Assembly (NCBI GenBank): GCA_963989245.1
Contig: OZ022348.1
Location: 35,930,931-35,994,930 of the forward strand
DNA length: 64,000 nucleotides
Reading direction: 5' to 3'
DNA from: Nansenia antarctica
Taxonomy: Eukaryota; Chordata; Actinopteri; Argentiniformes; Microstomatidae
The number at the start of each line of letters is the position of its first letter. The stretch's first letter is position 1. A program made the position numbers and the translations under genes. The notes below the pieces were generated by a model. That model had not been told where the DNA came from, searched no databases, and saw only the letters and a list, made by a program, of their open reading frames with translations. Of this stretch, positions 12,651 to 24,490 are shown piece by piece.

Positions 12651-15600
12651 ATTATTCAACAACAAGTCAAAATGTGCTCGTGAAAGGCAGAAAACAACAC
12701 TTTGATAGTTTGATATAACTTGAGAACGAATGCAAAAAACAGTCCACTCTAAGAACAGGCCGCTTGGACACTTTCAGAACAGCTCTGTTAATGACTGAAA
12801 ACAGCTCTCGAAGAGATTGTCAAAAGAGACTCCGAAAACGAAACGTTGATCACTTTTGAGCAAAAGGCTGCACACACGCAATTCAAGTTGCTCTGATTGT
12901 CATTTAGAGTTACATTATAGGATTATTCAACAACAAGTCAAAATGTGCTCGTGAAAGGCAGAAAACAACACTTTGATAGTTTGATATAACTTGAGAACGA
13001 ATGCAAAAAACAGTCCACTCTAAGAACAGGCCGCTTGGACACTTTCAGAACAGCTCTGTTAATGACTGAAAACAGCTCTCGAAGAGATTGTCAAAAGAGA
13101 CTCCGAAAACGAAACGTTGATCACTTTTGAGCAAAAGGCTGCACACACGCAATTCAAGTTGCTCTGATTGTCATTTAGAGTTACATTATAGGATTATTCA
13201 ACAACAAGTCAAAATGTGCTCGTGAAAGGCAGAAAACAACACTTTGATAGTTTGATATAACTTGAGAACGAATGCAAAAAACAGTCCACTCTAAGAACAG
13301 GCCGCTTGGACACTTTCAGAACAGCTCTGTTAATGACTGAAAACAGCTCTCGAAGAGATTGTCAAAAGAGACTCCGAAAACGAAACGTTGATCACTTTTG
13401 AGCAAAAGGCTGCACACACGCAATTCAAGTTGCTCTGATTGTCATTTAGAGTTACATTATAGGATTATTCAACAACAAGTCAAAATGTGCTCGTGAAAGG
13501 CAGAAAACAACACTTTGATAGTTTGATATAACTTGAGAACGAATGCAAAAAACAGTCCACTCTAAGAACAGGCCGCTTGGACACTTTCAGAACAGCTCTG
13601 TTAATGACTGAAAACAGCTCTCGAAGAGATTGTCAAAAGAGACTCCGAAAACGAAACGTTGATCACTTTTGAGCAAAAGGCTGCACACACGCAATTCAAG
13701 TTGCTCTGATTGTCATTTAGAGTTACATTATAGGATTATTCAACAACAAGTCAAAATGTGCTCGTGAAAGGCAGAAAACAACACTTTGATAGTTTGATAT
13801 AACTTGAGAACGAATGCAAAAAACAGTCCACTCTAAGAACAGGCCGCTTGGACACTTTCAGAACAGCTCTGTTAATGACTGAAAACAGCTCTCGAAGAGA
13901 TTGTCAAAAGAGACTCCGAAAACGAAACGTTGATCACTTTTGAGCAAAAGGCTGCACACACGCAATTCAAGTTGCTCTGATTGTCATTTAGAGTTACATT
14001 ATAGGATTATTCAACAACAAGTCAAAATGTGCTCGTGAAAGGCAGAAAACAACACTTTGATAGTTTGATATAACTTGAGAACGAATGCAAAAAACAGTCC
14101 ACTCTAAGAACAGGCCGCTTGGACACTTTCAGAACAGCTCTGTTAATGACTGAAAACAGCTCTCGAAGAGATTGTCAAAAGAGACTCCGAAAACGAAACG
14201 TTGATCACTTTTGAGCAAAAGGCTGCACACACGCAATTCAAGTTGCTCTGATTGTCATTTAGAGTTACATTATAGGATTATTCAACAACAAGTCAAAATG
14301 TGCTCGTGAAAGGCAGAAAACAACACTTTGATAGTTTGATATAACTTGAGAACGAATGCAAAAAACAGTCCACTCTAAGAACAGGCCGCTTGGACACTTT
14401 CAGAACAGCTCTGTTAATGACTGAAAACAGCTCTCGAAGAGATTGTCAAAAGAGACTCCGAAAACGAAACGTTGATCACTTTTGAGCAAAAGGCTGCACA
14501 CACGCAATTCAAGTTGCTCTGATTGTCATTTAGAGTTACATTATAGGATTATTCAACAACAAGTCAAAATGTGCTCGTGAAAGGCAGAAAACAACACTTT
14601 GATAGTTTGATATAACTTGAGAACGAATGCAAAAAACAGTCCACTCTAAGAACAGGCCGCTTGGACACTTTCAGAACAGCTCTGTTAATGACTGAAAACA
14701 GCTCTCGAAGAGATTGTCAAAAGAGACTCCGAAAACGAAACGTTGATCACTTTTGAGCAAAAGGCTGCACACACGCAATTCAAGTTGCTCTGATTGTCAT
14801 TTAGAGTTACATTATAGGATTATTCAACAACAAGTCAAAATGTGCTCGTGAAAGGCAGAAAACAACACTTTGATAGTTTGATATAACTTGAGAACGAATG
14901 CAAAAAACAGTCCACTCTAAGAACAGGCCGCTTGGACACTTTCAGAACAGCTCTGTTAATGACTGAAAACAGCTCTCGAAGAGATTGTCAAAAGAGACTC
15001 CGAAAACGAAACGTTGATCACTTTTGAGCAAAAGGCTGCACACACGCAATTCAAGTTGCTCTGATTGTCATTTAGAGTTACATTATAGGATTATTCAACA
15101 ACAAGTCAAAATGTGCTCGTGAAAGGCAGAAAACAACACTTTGATAGTTTGATATAACTTGAGAACGAATGCAAAAAACAGTCCACTCTAAGAACAGGCC
15201 GCTTGGACACTTTCAGAACAGCTCTGTTAATGACTGAAAACAGCTCTCGAAGAGATTGTCAAAAGAGACTCCGAAAACGAAACGTTGATCACTTTTGAGC
15301 AAAAGGCTGCACACACGCAATTCAAGTTGCTCTGATTGTCATTTAGAGTTACATTATAGGATTATTCAACAACAAGTCAAAATGTGCTCGTGAAAGGCAG
15401 AAAACAACACTTTGATAGTTTGATATATAATTGAGAACGAATGCAAAAAACAGTCCACTCTAAGAACAGGCCGCTTGGACACTTTCAGAACAGCTCTGTT
15501 AATGACTGAAAACAGCTCTCGAAGAGATTGTCAAAAGAGACTCCGAAAACGAAACGTTGATCACTTTTGAGCAAAAGGCTGCACACACGCAATTCAAGTT

Positions 15601-18600
15601 GCTCTGATTGTCATTTAGAGTTACATTATAGGATTATTCAACAACAAGTCAAAATGTGCTCGTGAAAGGCAGAAAACAACACTTTGATAGTTTGATATAA
15701 CTTGAGAACGAATGCAAAAAACAGTCCACTCTAAGAACAGGCCGCTTGGACACTTTCAGAACAGCTCTGTTAATGACTGAAAACAGCTCTCGAAGAGATT
15801 GTCAAAAGAGACTCCGAAAACGAAACGTTGATCACTTTTGAGCAAAAGGCTGCACACACGCAATTCAAGTTGCTCTGATTGTCATTTAGAGTTACATTAT
15901 AGGATTATTCAACAACAAGTCAAAATGTGCTCGTGAAAGGCAGAAAACAACACTTTGATAGTTTGATATAACTTGAGAACGAATGCAAAAAACAGTCCAC
16001 TCTAAGAACAGGCCGCTTGGACACTTTCAGAACAGCTCTGTTAATGACTGAAAACAGCTCTCGAAGAGATTGTCAAAAGAGACTCCGAAAACGAAACGTT
16101 GATCACTTTTGAGCAAAAGGCTGCACACACGCAATTCAAGTTGCTCTGATTGTCATTTAGAGTTACATTATAGGATTATTCAACAACAAGTCAAAATGTG
16201 CTCGTGAAAGGCAGAAAACAACACTTTGATAGTTTGATATAACTTGAGAACGAATGCAAAAAACAGTCCACTCTAAGAACAGGCCGCTTGGACACTTTCA
16301 GAACAGCTCTGTTAATGACTGAAAACAGCTCTCGAAGAGATTGTCAAAAGAGACTCCGAAAACGAAACGTTGATCACTTTTGAGCAAAAGGCTGCACACA
16401 CGCAATTCAAGTTGCTCTGATTGTCATTTAGAGTTACATTATAGGATTATTCAACAACAAGTCAAAATGTGCTCGTGAAATGCAGAAAACAACACTTTGA
16501 TAGTTTGATATAACTTGAGAACGAATGCAAAAAACAGTCCACTCTAAGAACAGGCCGCTTGGACACTTTCAGAACAGCTCTGTTAATGACTGAAAACAGC
16601 TCTCGAAGAGATTGTCAAAAGAGACTCCGAAAACGAAACGTTGATCACTTTTGAGCAAAAGGCTGCACACACGCAATTCAAGTTGCTCTGATTGTCATTT
16701 AGAGTTACATTATAGGATTATTCAACAACAAGTCAAAATGTGCTCGTGAAAGGCAGAAAACAACACTTTGATAGTTTGATATATACTTGAGAACGAATGC
16801 AAAAAACAGTCCACTCTAAGAACAGGCCGCTTGGACACTTTCAGAACAGCTCTGTTAATGACTGAAAACAGCTCTCGAAGAGATTGTCAAAAGAGACTCC
16901 GAAAACGAAACGTTGATCACTTTTGAGCAAAAGGCTGCACACACGCAATTCAAGTTGCTCTGATTGTCATTTAGAGTTACATTATAGGATTATTCAACAA
17001 CAAGTCAAAATGTGCTCGTGAAAGGCAGAAAACAACACTTTGATAGTTTGATATAACTTGAGAACGAATGCAAAAAACAGTCCACTCTAAGAACAGGCCG
17101 CTTGGACACTTTCAGAACAGCTCTGTTAATGACTGAAAACAGCTCTCGAAGAGATTGTCAAAAGAGACTCCGAAAACGAAACGTTGATCACTTTTGAGCA
17201 AAAGGCTGCACACACGCAATTCAAGTTGCTCTGATTGTCATTTAGAGTTACATTATAGGATTATTCAACAACAAGTCAAAATGTGCTCGTGAAAGGCAGA
17301 AAACAACACTTTGATAGTTTGATATAACTTGAGAACGAATGCAAAAAACAGTCCACTCTAAGAACAGGCCGCTTGGACACTTTCAGAACAGCTCTGTTAA
17401 TGACTGAAAACAGCTCTCGAAGAGATTGTCAAAAGAGACTCCGAAAACGAAACGTTGATCACTTTTGAGCAAAAGGCTGCACACACGCAATTCAAGTTGC
17501 TCTGATTGTCATTTAGAGTTACATTATAGGATTATTCAACAACAAGTCAAAATGTGCTCGTGAAAGGCAGAAAACAACACTTTGATAGTTTGATATAACT
17601 TGAGAACGAATGCAAAAAACAGTCCACTCTAAGAACAGGCCGCTTGGACACTTTCAGAACAGCTCTGTTAATGACTGAAAACAGCTCTCGAAGAGATTGT
17701 CAAAAGAGACTCCGAAAACGAAACGTTGATCACTTTTGAGCAAAAGGCTGCACACACGCAATTCAAGTTGCTCTGATTGTCATTTAGAGTTACATTATAG
17801 GATTATTCAACAACAAGTCAAAATGTGCTCGTGAAAGGCAGAAAACAACACTTTGATAGTTTGATATAACTTGAGAACGAATGCAAAAAACAGTCCACTC
17901 TAAGAACAGGCCGCTTGGACACTTTCAGAACAGCTCTGTTAATGACTGAAAACAGCTCTCGAAGAGATTGTCAAAAGAGACTCCGAAAACGAAACGTTGA
18001 TCACTTTTGAGCAAAAGGCTGCACACACGCAATTCAAGTTGCTCTGATTGTCATTTAGAGTTACATTATAGGATTATTCAACAACAAGTCAAAATGTGCT
18101 CGTGAAAGGCAGAAAACAACACTTTGATAGTTTGATATAACTTGAGAACGAATGCAAAAAACAGTCCACTCTAAGAACAGGCCGCTTGGACACTTTCAGA
18201 ACAGCTCTGTTAATGACTGAAAACAGCTCTCGAAGACATTGTCAAAAGAGACTCCGAAAACGAAACGTTGATCACTTTTGAGCAAAAGGCTGCACACACG
18301 CAATTCAAGTTGCTCTGATTGTCATTTAGAGTTACATTATAGGATTATTCAACAACAAGTCAAAATGTGCTCGTGAAAGGCAGAAAACAACACTTTGATA
18401 GTTTGATATAACTTGAGAACGAATGCAAAAAACAGTCCACTCTAAGAACAGGCCGCTTGGACACTTTCAGAACAGCTCTGTTAATGACTGAAAACAGCTC
18501 TCGAAGAGATTGTCAAAAGAGACTCCGAAAACGAAACGTTGATCACTTTTGAGCAAAAGGCTGCACACACGCAATTCAAGTTGCTCTGATTGTCATTTAG

Positions 18601-19180
18601 AGTTACATTATAGGATTATTCAACAACAAGTCAAAATGTGCTCGTGAAAGGCAGAAAACAACACTTTGATAGTTTGATATAACTTGAGAACGAATGCAAA
18701 AAACAGTCCACTCTAAGAACAGGCCGCTTGGACACTTTCAGAACAGCTCTGTTAATGACTGAAAACAGCTCTCGAAGAGATTGTCAAAAGAGACTCCGAA
18801 AACGAAACGTTGATCACTTTTGAGCAAAAGGCTGCACACACGCAATTCAAGTTGCTCTGATTGTCATTTAGAGTTACATTATAGGATTATTCAACAACAA
18901 GTCAAAAATGTGCTCGTGAAAGGCAGAAAACAACACTTTGATAGTTTGATATAACTTGAGAACGAATGCAAAAAACAGTCCACTCTAAGAACAGGCCGCT
19001 TGGACACTTTCAGAACAGCTCTGTTAATGACTGAAAACAGCTCTCGAAGAGATTGTCAAAAGAGACTCCGAAAACGAAACGTTGATCACTTTTGAGCAAA
19101 AGGCTGCACACACGCAATTCAAGTTGCTCTGATTGTCATTTAGAGTTACATTATAGGATTATTCAACAACAAGTCAAAAT
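12651..19180 (+). repeat. Satellite array, homogeneous 271-bp core
   Basis: About 24 consecutive monomers of the canonical 271-bp class, nearly identical to one another. The differences I could see are isolated: tatataattg near 15424, aaatgcag near 16481, tatatacttg near 16781, gacattg near 18236, and one extra A in gtcaaaaatg near 18905. No short, 263-bp or 272-bp variant occurs in this stretch. Such uniformity is what recent amplification or strong local homogenisation by unequal exchange produces. No coding or RNA feature is visible. Confidence 0.93.
13401..13671 (+). repeat. Reference canonical satellite monomer (271 bp)
   Basis: This is a representative unit, phased to begin at agcaaaaggctgc. 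Landmarks in order: cacacgcaattcaag; tcatttagagttac; the linker attataggattattcaac; gtcaaaatgtgctcgtg; cactttgatagtttgatat; a run of six A; gaacaggccgcttgg; aacagctctgttaatgac; aacagctctcgaagag; gactccgaaaacgaaacgtt. By hand count it is about 39% GC with eight CpG sites. It contains the 9-bp direct repeat aacagctct twice and a short dyad, aacag-ct-ctgtt. Its length of 271 is 1 modulo 3, so reading frames rotate from monomer to monomer and stop codons recur, which argues against coding use. I do not recognise it as a named satellite family. Confidence 0.95.
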
Positions 19181-20179
19181 GTGCTCGTGAAAGGCAGAAA
19201 ACAACACTTTGATAGTTTGATATATAATTGAGAACGAATGCAAAAAACAGTCCACTCTAAGAACAGGCCGCTTGGACACTTTCAGAACAGCTCAGTTAAT
19301 GACTGAAAACAGCTCTCGAAGAGATTGTCAAAAGAGACTCCGAAAACGAAACGTTGATCACTTTTGAGCAAAAGGCTGCACACACGCAATTCAAGTTGCT
19401 CTGATTGTCATTTAGAGTTACATTATATGATTATTCAGCAACAAGTCAAAATGTGCTCCAGAAAGGCAGAAAACAAAACTTTGATAGTTTGATATAACTT
19501 GAGAACGAATGCAAAAAACAGTCCACTCTAAGAACAGGCCGCTTGGACACTTTCAGAACAGCTCTGTTAATGACTGAAAACAGCTCTCGAAGAGATTGTC
19601 AAAAGAGACTCCGAAAACGAAACGTTGATCACTTTTGAGCAAAAGGCTGCACACACGCAATTCAAGTTGCTCTGATTGTCATTTAGAGTTACATTATAGG
19701 ATTATTCAACAACAAGTCAAAATGTGCTCGTGAAAGGCAGAAAACAACACTTTGATAGTTTGATATAACATGAGAACGAATGCAAAAAACAGTCCACTCT
19801 AAGAACAGGCCGCTTGGACACTTTCAGAACAGCTCTGTTAATGACTGAAAACAGCTCTCGAAGAGATTGTCAAAAGAGACTCTGAAAACGAAACGTTGAT
19901 CACTTTTGAGCAAAAGGCTGCACACACGTAATTCAAGTTGCTCTGATTGTCATTTAGAGTTACATTATAGGATTATTCAACAACAAGTCAAAATGTGCTC
20001 GTGAAAGGCAGAAAACAACACTTTGATAGTTTGATATAACTTGAGAACGAATGCAAAAAACAGTCCACTCTAAGAACAGGCCGCTTGGACACTTTCAGAA
20101 CAGCTCTGTTAATGACTGAAAACAGCTCTCGAAGAGATTGTCAAAAGAGACTCCGAAAACGAAACGTTGATCACTTTTG

Positions 20180-20442
20180 AGCAAAAGGCTGCACACACGC
20201 AATTCAAGTTGCTCTGATTGTCATTTAGAGTTACATTATATGATTATTCAGCAACAAGTCAAAATGTGCTCCAGAAAGGCAGAAAACAAAACTTTGATAG
20301 AACTTGAGAACGAATGCAAAAAACAGTCCACTCTCAGAACAGGCTGCTTGGACACTTTCAGAACAGCTCTGTTAATGACTGAAAACAGCTCTCGAAGAGA
20401 TTGTCAAAAGAGACTCCGAAAACGAAACGTTGATCACTTTTG
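20180..20442 (+). repeat. Representative 263-bp variant monomer
   Basis: This unit has the tatatgattattcagc linker, ctccagaaaggcag, and an 8-bp loss that turns aactttgatagtttgatataacttg into aactttgatagaacttg. It also has ctctcagaac and ggctgcttgg. Equivalent units begin near 22612, 26650, 35733, 37340, 48656, 51348, 61791 and 63398. Those at 35733, 37340, 61791 and 63398 keep ggccgc but have gactccaaaaac. The class mixes markers of the tatat and short classes, which suggests origin by conversion or recombination. The 88-codon open frame across it starts at TTG and ends in the next monomer, so it is not treated as a gene. Confidence 0.88.
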
Positions 20443-20984
20443 AGCAAAAGGCTGCACACACGCAATTCAAGTTGCTCTGATTGTCATTTAGAGTTACATT
20501 ATAGGATTATTCAACAACAAGTCAAAATGTGCTTGTGAAAGGCAGAAAACACCACTTTGATAGTTTGATATAACTTGAGAACGAATGCAAAAAACAGTCC
20601 ACTCTAAGAACAGGCCGCTTGGACACTTTCAGAACAGCTCTGTTAATGACTGAAAACAGCTCTCGAAGAGATTGTCAAAAGAGACTCCGAAAACGAAACG
20701 TTGATCACTTTTGAGCAAAAGGCTGCACACACGCAATTCAAGTTGCTCTGATTGTCATTTAGAGTTACATTATAGGATTATTCAACAACAAGTCAAAATG
20801 TGCTCGTGAAAGGCAGAAAACAACACTTTGATAGTTTGATATAACTTGAGAACGAATGCAAAAAACAGTCCACTCTAAGAACAGGCCGCTTGGACACTTT
20901 CAGAACAGCTCTGTTAATGACTGAAAACAGCTCTCGAAGAGATTGTCAAAAGAGACTCTGAAAACGAAACGTTGATCACTTTTG

Positions 20985-21256
20985 AGCAAAAGGCTGCACA
21001 CACGCAATTCAAGTTGCTCTGATTGTCATTTAGAGTTACATTATAGGATTATTCAACAACAAGTCAAAATGTGCTCGTGAAAGGCAGAAAACAACACTTT
21101 GATAGTTTGATATAACTTGAGAACGAATGCAAAAAACAGTCCACTCTAAGAACAGGCCGCTTGGACACTTTCAGAACAGCTCTGTTAATGACTGAAAACA
21201 GCTCTTCGAAGAGATTGTCAAAAGAGACTCCGAAAACGAAACGTTGATCACTTTTG
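20985..21256 (+). repeat. Representative 272-bp variant monomer with perfect palindrome
   Basis: One extra T changes gctctcgaagag to gctcttcgaagag, so positions 21202-21213 form a perfect 12-bp palindrome, ctcttcgaagag. Twelve monomers in the window carry it. Their minus-strand shadow frames end near 21064, 22954, 24570, 27263, 30767, 41726, 43614, 45773, 49540, 51961, 53577 and 57081. Sharing of this insertion marks them as one lineage spread by block duplication. Confidence 0.9.
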
Positions 21257-22874
21257 AGCAAAAGGCTGCACACACGCAATTCAAGTTGCTCTGATTGTCA
21301 TTTAGAGTTACATTATAGGATTATTCAACAACAAGTCAAAATGTGCTCGTGAAAGGCAGAAAACAACACTTTGATAGTTTGATATAACTTGAGAACGAAT
21401 GCAAAAAACAGTCCACTCTAAGAACAGGCCGCTTGGACACTTTCAGAACAGCTCTGTTAATGACTGAAAACAGCTCTTGAAGAGATTGTCAAAAGAGACT
21501 CCGAAAACGAAACGTTGATCACTTTTGAGCAAAAGGCTGCACACACGCAATTCAAGTTGCTCTGATTGTCATTTAGAGTTACATTATAGGATTATTCAAC
21601 AACAAGTCAAAATGTGCTCGTGAAAGGCAGAAAACAACACTTTGATAGTTTGATATAACTTGAGAACGAATGCAAAAAACAGTCCACTCTCAGAACAGGC
21701 CGCTTGGACACTTTCAGAACAGCTCTGTTAATGACTGAAAACAGCTCTCGGAGAGATTGTCAAAAGAGACTCCGAAAACGAAACGTTGATCACTTTTGAG
21801 CAAAAGGCTGCACACACGCAATTCAAGTTGCTCTGATTGTCATTTAGAGTTACATTATAGGATTATTCAACAACAAGTCAAAATGTGCTCGTGAAAGGCA
21901 GAAAACACCACTTTGATAGTTTGATATAACTTGAGAACGAATGCAAAAAACAGTCCACTCTAAGAACAGGCCGCTTGGACACTTTCAGAACAGCTCTGTT
22001 AATGACTGAAAACAGCTCTCGAAGAGATTGTCAAAAGAGACTCCGAAAACGAAACGTTGATCACTTTTGAGCAAAAGGCTGCACACACGCAATTCAAGTT
22101 GCTCTGATTGTCATTTAGAGTTACATTATAGGATTATTCAACAACAAGTCAAAATGTGCTCGTGAAAGGCAGAAAACAACACTTTGATAGTTTGATATAA
22201 CTTGAGAACGAATGCAAAAAACAGTCCACTCTCAGAACAGGCCGCTTGGACACTTTCAGAACAGCTCTGTTAATGACTGAAAACAGCTCTCGAAGAGATT
22301 GTCAAAAGAGACTCCGAAAACGAAACGTTGATCACTTTTGAGCAAAAGGCTGCACACACGTAATTCAAGTTGCTCTGATTGTCATTTAGAGTTACATTAT
22401 AGGATTATTCAACAACAAGTCAAAATGTGCTCGTGAAAGGCAGAAAACAACACTTTGATAGTTTGATATAACTTGAGAACGAATGCAAAAAACAGTCCAC
22501 TCTAAGAACAGGCCGCTTGGACACTTTCAGAACAGCTCTGTTAATGACTGAAAACAGCTCTCGAAGAGATTGTCAAAAGAGACTCCGAAAACGAAACGTT
22601 GATCACTTTTGAGCAAAAGGCTGCACACACGCAATTCAAGTTGCTCTGATTGTCATTTAGAGTTACATTATATGATTATTCAGCAACAAGTCAAAATGTG
22701 CTCCAGAAAGGCAGAAAACAAAACTTTGATAGAACTTGAGAACGAATGCAAAAAACAGTCCACTCTCAGAACAGGCTGCTTGGACACTTTCAGAACAGCT
22801 CTGTTAATGACTGAAAACAGCTCTCGAAGAGATTGTCAAAAGAGACTCCGAAAACGAAACGTTGATCACTTTTG

Positions 22875-24490
22875 AGCAAAAGGCTGCACACACGCAATTC
22901 AAGTTGCTCTGATTGTCATTTAGAGTTACATTATAGGATTATTCAACAACAAGTCAAAATGTGCTCGTGAAAGGCAGAAAACAACACTTTGATAGTTTGA
23001 TATAACTTGAGAACGAATGCAAAAAACAGTCCACTCTAAGAACAGGCCGCTTGGACACTTTCAGAACAGCTCTGTTAATGACTGAAAACAGCTCTTCGAA
23101 GAGATTGTCAAAAGAGACTCCGAAAACGAAACGTTGATCACTTTTGAGCAAAAGGCTGCACACACGCAATTCAAGTTGCTCTGATTGTCATTTAGAGTTA
23201 CATTATAGGATTATTCAACAACAAGTCAAAATGTGCTCGTGAAAGGCAGAAAACAACACTTTGATAGTTTGATATAACTTGAGAACGAATGCAAAAAACA
23301 GTCCACTCTAAGAACAGGCCGCTTGGACACTTTCAGAACAGCTCTGTTAATGACTGAAAACAGCTCTCGAAGAGATTGTCAAAAGAGACTCCGAAAACGA
23401 AACGTTGATCACTTTTGAGCAAAAGGCTGCACACACGCAATTCAAGTTGCTCTGATTGTCATTTAGAGTTACATTATAGGATTATTCAACAACAAGTCAA
23501 AATGTGCTCGTGAAAGGCAGAAAACAACACTTTGATAGTTTGATATAACTTGAGAACGAATGCAAAAAACAGTCCACTCTAAGAACAGGCCGCTTGGACA
23601 CTTTCAGAACAGCTCTGTTAATGACTGAAAACAGCTCTCGAAGAGATTGTCAAAAGAGACTCCGAAAACGAAACGTTGATCACTTTTGAGCAAAAGGCTG
23701 CACACACGCAATTCAAGTTGCTCTGATTGTCATTTAGAGTTACATTATAGGAGCATTCAGCAACAAGTCAAAATGTGCTCCAGAAAAGCAGAAAACAACA
23801 CTGATAGAACTTGAGAACGAATGCAAAAAACAGTCCACTCTCAGAACAGGCCGCTTGGACACTTTCAGAACAGCTCTGTTAATGACTGAAAACAGCTCTC
23901 GGAGAGATTGTCAAAAGAGACTCCGAAAACGAAACGTTGATCACTTTTGAGCAAAAGGCTGCACACACGCAATTCAAGTTGCTCTGATTGTCATTTAGAG
24001 TTACATTATAGGATTATTCAACAACAAGTCAAAATGTGCTCGTGAAAGGCAGAAAACAACACTTTGATAGTTTGATATAACTTGAGAACGAATGCAAAAA
24101 ACAGTCCACTCTCAGAACAGGCCGCTTGGACACTTTCAGAACAGCTCTGTTAATGACTGAAAACAGCTCTCGAAGAGATTGTCAAAAGAGACTCCGAAAA
24201 CGAAACGTTGATCACTTTTGAGCAAAAGGCTGCACACACGCAATTCAAGTTGCTCTGATTGTCATTTAGAGTTACATTATAGGATTATTCAACAACAAGT
24301 CAAAATGTGCTCGTGAAAGGCAGAAAACAACACTTTGATAGTTTGATATAACTTGAGAACGAATGCAAAAACAGTCCACTCTAAGAACAGGCCGCTTGGA
24401 CACTTTCAGAACAGCTCTGTTAATGACTGAAAACAGCTCTCGAAGAGATTGTCAAAAGAGACTCCGAAAACGAAACGTTGATCACTTTTG
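22875..24490 (+). repeat. 1616-bp six-monomer HOR unit, copy 1
   Basis: Order of monomers: 272-bp palindromic; two canonical; short with ctcggag; one with ctctcagaac; and one 270-bp monomer with a five-A run. The same order and the same total length recur at 27184-28799, 51882-53497 and 53498-55113. Confidence 0.85.
23689..23949 (+). repeat. Representative 261-bp short variant monomer
   Basis: The linker is ggagcattcagc, followed by ctccagaaaagcag. A ten-base loss gives cactgatagaacttgag in place of cactttgatagtttgatataacttgag. This copy also has ctcag for ctaag and ctcggag for ctcgaag. Short monomers recur singly, typically every five to ten canonical monomers. They are therefore the clearest phase marker for higher-order units in the array. 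Confidence 0.9.

Noticed and set aside
13401..13671. CENP-B box in the monomer
   Set aside because: I looked for the TTCGnnnnAnnCGGG core on both strands. The nearest stretch (tttcgttttcggag on the minus strand) lacks the key A and the CGGG.
13401..13671. tRNA, 5S rRNA or SINE origin of the monomer
   Set aside because: No A/B box pair, cloverleaf or poly-A tail structure could be recognised.
20177..20443. 88-codon plus-strand open frame repeated nine times (also from 22609, 26647, 35730, 37337, 48653, 51345, 61788, 63395)
   Set aside because: It starts at TTG and spans exactly one 263-bp variant monomer into the next. It arises because an 8-bp loss removes stops. It has no recognisable domain and is confined to one satellite class.
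21064..21279. 71-codon minus-strand open frame repeated twelve times
   Set aside because: It starts at TTG and exists only in 272-bp monomers where one extra T shifts the frame. The near-identical repeats reflect DNA homogenisation, not protein constraint, and no domain is visible.
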